Assembly: GCA_000149265.1 (NCBI GenBank)
Contig: CH003021.1
Location: 62,001-126,000 of the forward strand
Direction: 5' to 3'
Length of the DNA: 64,000 bases
Source of the DNA: Ciona savignyi
Taxonomy: Eukaryota; Chordata; Ascidiacea; Phlebobranchia; Cionidae
Part shown: positions 39,401 to 48,400 of the stretch, piece after piece
Numbering within the stretch: position 1 is the first letter of the stretch
Layout of the letters: each line of letters opens with the position of its first letter
The notes under the pieces: generated by a model
The model's input: only the letters and a program-made list of their open reading frames with translations
Told to the model about the DNA's origin: nothing
Database searches by the model: none
Translations under genes and position numbers: made by a program

Positions 39401-42400
39401 GTCGATGCTTCTATCCGTCCTTCGATATTTTGTGCCACCATTTTTACTTCTCCGTGGTCGTAACCTCGCACGGTGGCGATCTCGAAGTAGTGGATGCCGT
39501 CTGACCAAATACGGAACCTGCACAGGATAATGCGTTTTAAAAAAACAAATGTTAGGTACAAAATCTTGAATAATTAAGTGTAAATTTATTGGTAATCACA
39601 TTTCAATTTAATCGTTAGCCTGTATTGAACCATTTCGATTTTTATCGGTGTCTAATTAACATACTGTAGTATTTTGGTTTATATCATACATTGATTGCCG
39701 GCATCGACCGCTACTCACGCAAAGTGACTAAACGTATGTCGAAGAAGGAGATTAAGAAGCTCAACAAGATTAAGACTTTCGTTAAAGTCAATTACAACCA
39801 CCTGATGACCACTCCTAATTAACAATGATTTACACCCATACAGAAGGCTGGTTCTAGCGAGTATTTTTAACACGAAAGCTCATGTTTTTAACACACGACA
39901 AATATCGTACAACGTGCTTTAATCTATAGTATACCATATACGTATTGTCATCATTTGTACTGACCTTTTGCTTTGTCTTATTGCTTGTCCGTTCAAATAC
40001 CAATCAACCTTCGGGAGAGGAAAGCCTACAACTCGGCAGCGGAATCTAGCCGGATCACCTTCTTGCACCCTGACAGGATCAGGGTTAAGGACGATCTTTG
40101 GGGCAGATGGGACTTCTTCGTCGTCGGTTTGGTGAGAAACGTGCGCCAATGAGATCTAAATTTAAAATTCAGCTTTATTATATTGAGCAAATAGAGTGTA
40201 GACTATTTGAAATACACAATTTTCTAATTTAAAAATATTTTCCTTGATTTCAGTTACGAAGTTGAAAATAAAGGAAAGGGTCGATAGTGTAATTTACCCG
40301 AAGGTGAAATAAAGCTATTTTTTTATGGTTTATAAAATCCTCTGTTTTATAAATCCTTTACCTCTTGTCGATGCCGTTCAGTAGTTTGGATTTTGTCCAG
40401 TTTATTGGTGTCTGGTAATTGCGTCCTTTCAACAAGTCCTCTTTCTTCTTTCACAATAAGTGTGCAGGAAGTTTGTACTTGGCCGTGCTGGTTTGTTGCG
40501 CGACAGCTTATGACGCCTAGAAGTACAATGATGTTAAAGTTTTGCCTCTATTTAACGATGTATGTGAACATAAAAGTCTAAAAAAAGGTAAAAGGTAATA
40601 AAACAATAAATGTTAAGATTTGGAAACAAATTGCATGGAGGGATTTTTACTGTTTATGTACAACTTAAAATGTGATTATGCCGGGTTTATTTTAGTACTC
40701 TACCGACCTGTGTCTCTGGGATAAACAGCGCTTATGTCAAGAGCTGCATATCCGAATTCAAACGTTGTCATGATACGGTTGGCGTATTCAAGTTCCTTGC
40801 CGTCCAGCAGCCATTCAACCTGGTCGACAAACACAAAAACTGTTTAATAACTTGTTACCTACGATGAGCCATCGCTTCGAAAAAGCTGAATGTATCAATG
40901 ACGAAACTAAAAAAGTTATGCATTTACCTTCATGTTAGGATCGCCAATAGGCACAATGTGACATTCAAAATGAACAGCTCCGAGGATTTTCTGCTTTGCC
41001 GAAACCACTTTTTTCTTAATCCTGGGTTTTTGCATGCGACTGCTGTCGTAAAGGTCGGTTTCGTCAAAGTTGTCCAACTGTGAAATAAGACGTGAATAAA
41101 AATGAGTCCATATAGTACCCGTATGGAACAAGGAAAGTTTTATATAGACTTGGATGAAATTAGTAGGTATAAATGTTTAAAATTAAATACAAACCATTCA
41201 GTTTCCCAAATGTTGGCTTACCTTTCGTAAGTCAACTCTTTCCGGTGATGGTTCCACAACAGGTTTTACTCCTTTTGCTTTAGGAATGTACAGTTTGCGG
41301 CTCGGTTCTGGCTCCGATTCTGTCCGGCTAACGTTGACTTTGCACCTTGACAAATCCCTTCCAACCTTGTTCACAGCTGTGGCGGTGTACCAAGCATCGT
41401 GCAAACCTTTCGCAGCTCGGTTAATAGTTAAAAGTCCATGTCCATCGACGCCCTCAATCCTAAAATATAAAAAAAAATATTACAATGTACAGAGCAAAAC
41501 ATTTATTCAATTAGCTGAAAGTTTGAAAATAAACAACACCAACGTTTTAGAATCAAATCCAAAAGACAGAGCTAACAAAATATGGGGTAATGACAATTGG
41601 AAATACTATGTAGAAAAGGCTTAATCCAGTTCCTAAATTAATCAGCCAGTTATTACAAAGTATTCATTGAAACTATCTAAAAAATAACAGACTTAACTCA
41701 AAAAATACTACAACGCTACTCCTGTAAACAGCTAATTAGACTATTATGCTACATTCTAGCATTGAAAATAAACACTCGAACATTCTTACCTGAGCTCGGG
41801 GTGCTTCTCTGGAATGAGAAGCACGTTGTCTTTGAGCCAAACAATCTCTGGAGTGGGCCGTCCAACGGCGAAAACTTCAAGACGGACCATGTCTCCCTCA
41901 TTCACTGTCACGCTTTGTGGCTTCTCAAGGATTCGAGGCCTCTCTGCCCCTTCTTGCGCTGTGGATTGGTGTTCGTGTAACATTTCGAAAATAAAGAGCT
42001 CGTTTTAACAAGCTTTTGGGTTTTAATTGAAACCAAAAGTGCCTTATTTATTCTTTTTTTATGGAAATTGTAAGATTATTTTTACCAAATATAAGTTTGT
42101 AAAGTGATTTTCGCGATGAAATGTGGCAAATTCTAGGCCTACTATATGTCTATAAGCACTAAAATACTTAAAATGCGTATAACACCGACACATACAAAAA
42201 TATATATTACACTACTTACGTATAACGGTCAGTGAGAGGGTGCTGACTGCTTTCCCAGCTGCGCTCCTGGCTACAACGGTGTATTCGCCACTGTCCTCGG
42301 GTTTGGCCGGTGAAATGATAAGCGATCTAACGCCATCTTCTTTCACAACGATCCTGTGGTTGTAGTCTTCGTATACCTGGGCGTCTGCAAACAGAGCGGA

Positions 42401-45400
42401 ATGCATAGTTAAGTGACATGTAGAGAAACGTATCACCAAAACAAATTCAAGGACATAGTAACGGAAGTTCGGTGTCAAAACATATCAATACAACCCATTG
42501 TTTTAGGATCGATTAATGACAATATCAAGTATGATATTGAACAACCGCGTCAAGCCGCCAACTCAATAACGTTACAGCCGTTCAAGTGGCCAGCAAAGAA
42601 ACAGCACTTGCCTTTCGGGTAAACGCACACATATATATTGAGATCCGCTTTTAACCAGGGGGACTGAACATTGTGGACTTTAACATTAGTATCAGTTTGC
42701 TTTGGCCTCGTGTGTACAACATCTTGCTCTGGTAGTAATTTGCTTTCTTTTTTAATTATATTTGTTTTAGTCGCTTTTCCGGGCCGTAGTGGCGATTTCG
42801 TATCGTCATTATCGCTCTTCGAATTTCCTGCTTTATTTTTTGGTATTCCAATTGAATCACTGTATTCGTTATTTCTTCGATTGTCCATGAACTGTCTTAA
42901 TTCCTTTAATGTGTTGATGCGATAGCCAGGATAAGTTGACGACCTTTTGTGGTGCTGCGGTGTACCAGGTTCCCTAACTACAGGAAAAGTCCGGTTTAAA
43001 CTGGATTTCACAACTTCAGTTCGAGATAAACGGTCCCGAATCATGGCAGGACTCATTTGGCACAAACGCTCAGACAATCTGCCCGAAGAATCAAAACAAG
43101 TTGAAACCCCGGACGAGGCGGTTTGGGACTCCGGGAAAGAAAATTCGTCCTCCGATCTTTTATAACCGGAGTCGCTATCTGAGCAGTGTCCAGACTCAAA
43201 CTTTGCTGACTTTGAGCTTGCCATAATTTGGTTGTCAGTGCACGAATCACTTTCCAGTATCCATGCTGGTGTAGACCTATATTTCTTCGTTTTTGAAAGT
43301 ATTTCGTCCATAAAGCTCGCATAACCTTGCTCGTTTGGAACAGTTTTGTATTTCCTTCTAGATAACTTTGCTGTACCACATGGCTTTGACATTTTAGTCT
43401 CTAATTCCGGGGTCCCTCTTCTTAACTTGACTTTGAAGATTTGTTGTTGTTTGACACTAACATTATAGTCACGCGGAAAATTCATTCTAAGCAATGTGTC
43501 CGAAGACTTGGACAAAGTATGTACCTTGAAGGTACAGTGGAATTAAAGAGCTGGTGCCACTAGCCTTGCTTTGTTGTCTGTATGGCACCTGCCTAGACAC
43601 GCCCACAATAACTTAAGAGATATAAGCTACTTAATAATCTACAGTCTTTGTGGCTGGTGGTATTTTAAGAACGTGTTGTTGAAGCAAACGTAATTTTCTA
43701 AATCAATTTTTTAAACTTTCGCTTAAGTTAAAACTACACGGAAGCTTGGACAAACATTACTCGAAATTATTATCTAAAAACAATACATTTGTAATTCGAA
43801 AACGGAAAACTGATTCTGAATTATTGCGAGATATAACTTGAGCTTTCGCTGTTAAGTTTGAATTCAAATGTAATCACCATGAAAGCTATATCATCTCGAG
43901 TTATGACACTCGAAAACGCTCAACGACTTGTCTTTATACAGCGCATTTTCAGAACCACTCTCAATCATTATAAGTCTGCTCGTTCTGCACTTACAATATA
44001 CAGCATTTCTTTCGTGTATGACAATGGGCCGTTTTAGCTGGGATTATTGCGGAAGCCGAACGTGCAAGATATCGGTAATTTTTACTATTTAATCCTATTT
44101 TAGCTGTTTCCACTTTTGTATAGTTAAATCAGATCCCCGAATACATGTTACGTGCTTAATTCGCTGCTAATGTTTACCGTTGCAACTCTTTACACTTTAT
44201 TATTACAAAAAAGTCGACAATTAATAATTTTAATAATTGATACAAATTATGTCCATTTGCTGAATGCAATTACAAGTCATTTATTGTTTTTATACATTAG
44301 GTTAAAATAAAAATGAGAAAAATAGAATTATTTACTTACGGCGTAAGGGCGATTTTTCGCTATACGTTGTCATGGTTTAAATCTGAGCAATAAAAATTAC
44401 CACCTGGTCACAGCACAAGAGCGAAATGCCGACCTCACACATGTTCATAAACTGGTAATACGGTGTTGCGAACGTGTAATATTGCGCATTACAGCAAGCG
44501 AGCTTTTGTTTTCGTGAACTTTCGCCTCAGAGTAAACAAACAAGCCCTTCACGCTGGCTGATTCTAAATAACTCCATATCCGCCTTTGACATATTATCCT
44601 CAACGATATATAGTGAAACAAACCGATCATTAAAATAGGTTCAGTGTACGTCCATTGTCCTAATTCTTGTGCGTTTACTACCAGCCACCTCGCGCGCACA
44701 ACTCCACAGAGATACGCAAGACAAAGGAATATTATGACCCTTTGTAATTACGCTACGATTTAAAGCCTTCAAAGAGTAATAAAACGTGTCGGCTCTAATT
44801 CTGTCGCACAATACAACACGAGCCAGATGTAACAGAATATATCAAAAGGAACTTAATCCGAGTTTTAAATGGAACCATGTTATCACGACATACTCAACAT
44901 AATATGGCAGCAAACCCCCTTGTTAAAATGTTGTCAGTATTCATATCGAAACAAGCTTTCCTACCCAGCAAAAAAGAATATATATATAGAAACCAAAAAC
45001 TAAAACTGCACAGGTCCACCACGAACAGAACTCACCATTCCGGTAAAAGATCACATCGGGTAATGGGCGTCCGGTCACTTTGCAATCGATCCTGGTTGTT
45101 TCGCCCTCGTTGCATTCCCTGCTATCTGGTTTCTTCAGAAATCTGGGCCTAAGTAAAGAATGTAAGTTTGTGCATACAACGGTAATTAATATAAACGAAA
45201 TAACCTCGATAAAACGACAAAATACCTATGTGTAAGCGACTGACTAAGGTTATCTTTATTATAAATTGGTTAAAAAGACCGAAAATATTTCATTAAACTA
45301 CTAATTGTGCAAAATTAAATCAGCTTGAAAATCACTTATGTTAAAGGTTACAAAAAAATAAGCAAACTCTGGTTCAAATTCTGGTTATTTGAGATTCTAT

Positions 45401-48400
45401 CTATAATGATTGTAATTGAAAAAATCACGATTTCAGTGGCTTATAAAGTTGAGTGTTAAAGTTTGCTGTTGTGTGCATCGTATATAGAAAGGGTGCTATT
45501 CTAAAGTTTGCAAAATATTCTCAAAAAACCTGAAGTATTTTTCGATGTCCAGCTGTTCGATTTCCTCAAGTCGTTTCGAAGGCGACGCCGTACGGATCGG
45601 AGACATGGAAGTTTCTCGAAGCCGTTTCACCGGGCTGGCGCTCGTCATTCTCAATCCGCCGGGTGAGCGAGCTGGCGATGCGACAACACGTCGGACACCT
45701 CGTCCCCTGTATACATCGCATTGAAAATTAACAAGGAAATATGCAACATTTAAAAAATAATAACTTTTCGATTTACAACGTATATTACCTGGATTCTCCT
45801 CGACCACGTGGTGGGGGAAGAGAGGGAACCTGTATGGTGACTCCATGTTGGTGTTGTTCAACCGACTGACGGTCCAGCTCGTCTTGTTCCTCAAACCGGG
45901 TGTATTGATCTGAATGTATTAAGTAAAGTTGAAAAATAGTTTTGGGTAAAATTAAAAGGGAGGAAATACGAAAAAGGAGAAGGAGGAAAACTGCAAATTA
46001 AATTTAGATTATGGCAATATGTGTAATGTAAGACTGCGGTTAGCGTTAGGGCTAGTTCTGCGGTTAATGCTAGTTCGGGTAGGTTTAAAAATAGTTTCCA
46101 CAGGTTTGGCAAACACTGTTGCTGATATTTTAGTGTTGGTGAACACATATTATAAACGCTTTAACTTAAATTAATCGACAAAGGTTAGAATAGACATAAC
46201 CGCAAAATAACTGTATAGTAACAGGCATTATAATAAAAGGTTCAGCAAAGACGTAAAAATAAGGAAAACAAATGCCAACAATACATTTATATAAAAAGAC
46301 ATTAACTGTGATTAAGGAAGGGCAGTGTATAATAAATACACGCGTCGCATTCTTTGCGATGTTAGTAAAATGAACTCTCACCTTCTGACATAAGCATAAC
46401 AGAGCCGCTGATGAATCCGAACTGATTGGTTGCTGAGATGGTATATTCGCCCACGTCTTCGGGAAATACCATTCCAATCCCCAGGCAGTATAAATCTGAG
46501 GAAAGGAGTATCACAGATATTATTTACTTGTGATGAAGAGCGTATTCGCAAAACTTACGTTTCTTTCGATCTGCGATGATTTTAAATCGATGTCCGGATT
46601 GAAGCATTTGTCCGTTCTTCGCCCATGTGACTTTTGGTGCTGGCGATCCGGATATCACACATTCAAGTTTGATTGACGATCCCTCGACGAGTTTGACCAT
46701 GCTGGCAGGAGTGCTGATGAACCGAGGTGGCTCGCCAGAAGAGTAACCGTCCGACGGTACTTTGGCGCTTTCCGACAGCAAGCTTTTTGACGAAGCTTTA
46801 CCCGAATGTGTAGATGCCTCTTCAACGACTGGCGACAGCATAGTTGCACCGGATGCCGGCTCTCCAGCGTTGATGGCGTTGCTGATTAGTTTTGCGGCTG
46901 CAGCATTTGGCTTAAACATCTCGGTATCGGTCAATTCTGCTTCCGAAACTCCAGAAACAAAGTCCAGTTCAGTGCTAAATACAAAAAAATATATAATGTC
47001 GGTCGACTGAGGTATAACACAATGCAGTATGACTACTACTACCTTTCAAATCCGTCCAGATCTGTCATTGAAAGTTCAGTTTCTGATACCGATGCAGCAC
47101 GTTCGGGTTTGCTCGGTTGTGGTTGAATAACCTGTACAGATAAACCATTTTACTATAAGAACATCTCGACGATTTGAATAATTAGCAACCTAAAATATCA
47201 AGCACTAGAACGGTACTAAATGATCACAATAACTTTTAGGGTATTTACTAACGTGCTAGTGCTTACGTTCACATACATTGCAATTACTTTTAAATTATAC
47301 TTATATACACTGTGTGTAATGCTTGCACGGATCATTTCAACTGCCGATTATGTTTAATCGCATCCTAATTAATGCAAGTCTTTATCTCCATAAATTAAAT
47401 CTCATACTTTCAAAGAGCATGTGCAGGATGTAGTCCCCGCCACACTGGACGCTGTGCAAGTAAACGACCCAGCGTCGTCCAGAAAAGTTTCTCGAATTAG
47501 CAACGTAGTGAATCTTCCGTCAAAAGTAATTTCAAAATCCGGCGTACTGTGAATTACAGCACCTGCGAAAAGATTAAGGAGATATTTATTACACGTCAGC
47601 GACGGTTCCTTTGGACTAACTTTTAGAACACGTATTATCCAATTGCAAACATAGGCTGTCTGTAACAATTCCAACCACACCCTAGTGTAAAACCCAGTAC
47701 AGAAATAACAAATTTGGTGACTTTTGTCACTCACGGCAACTTAACGTATCTTGTTGGCCAGACTACCCGAAAATCAATCTGACAATTCAAAGAACTACCT
47801 TCGCGGAACCACTTTACTTCAGGCACTGGATTTCCCAATATTTCACATTCCAACTTCGTCATCTCTCCCTCGCGTACTTGGATATCTTTCAATCCAGATT
47901 TAATAAAGGGCGGGAAGACGGTCAAGTCCTGCAACAATGTTTAATGAAGTTAAAGCGACATATTTTAGATGATGGAATTTATAAACACCAAAAACGTAAA
48001 AGCAACTTAATATTGCAGACTATTTTTGGAATAATTTTTGAAAACAATTAAAATATGTTAGGTGTTGGTTATGGGACAGTTTTAGTGGCCGTTTTATTGA
48101 CCGCTTTTGTTTAAACCTGTACTTGTTGCGTTCCATCATCAGAAATTACGATGTTCTCCATTTGTTCTGTTATAGACTCGATTTGCTCATGCTCGTGCAG
48201 AGTCTCTTTTTCATGCACAGCTGTGTGCTCTTGCACTATTTTCTCAGATTCCTAGAGTTAGTGGTGCAAATGTGTGAATAAGTGAGATGAATATTACAGC
48301 CAATTTATTGTGAATAATAACGAACAGCCTAATGACATATAAAGAGTAGTCTGTCGCAACCGCAACGGTTTTCAATTGTCAGAGAACTCGGGAGGTGACG

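Noticed and set aside
42550..42611. Continuation of the large intronic frame to ...NVIELAA stop
   Set aside because: A GC-type donor in the right phase precedes it and the last residues look non-coding; kept only as an unspliced alternative.
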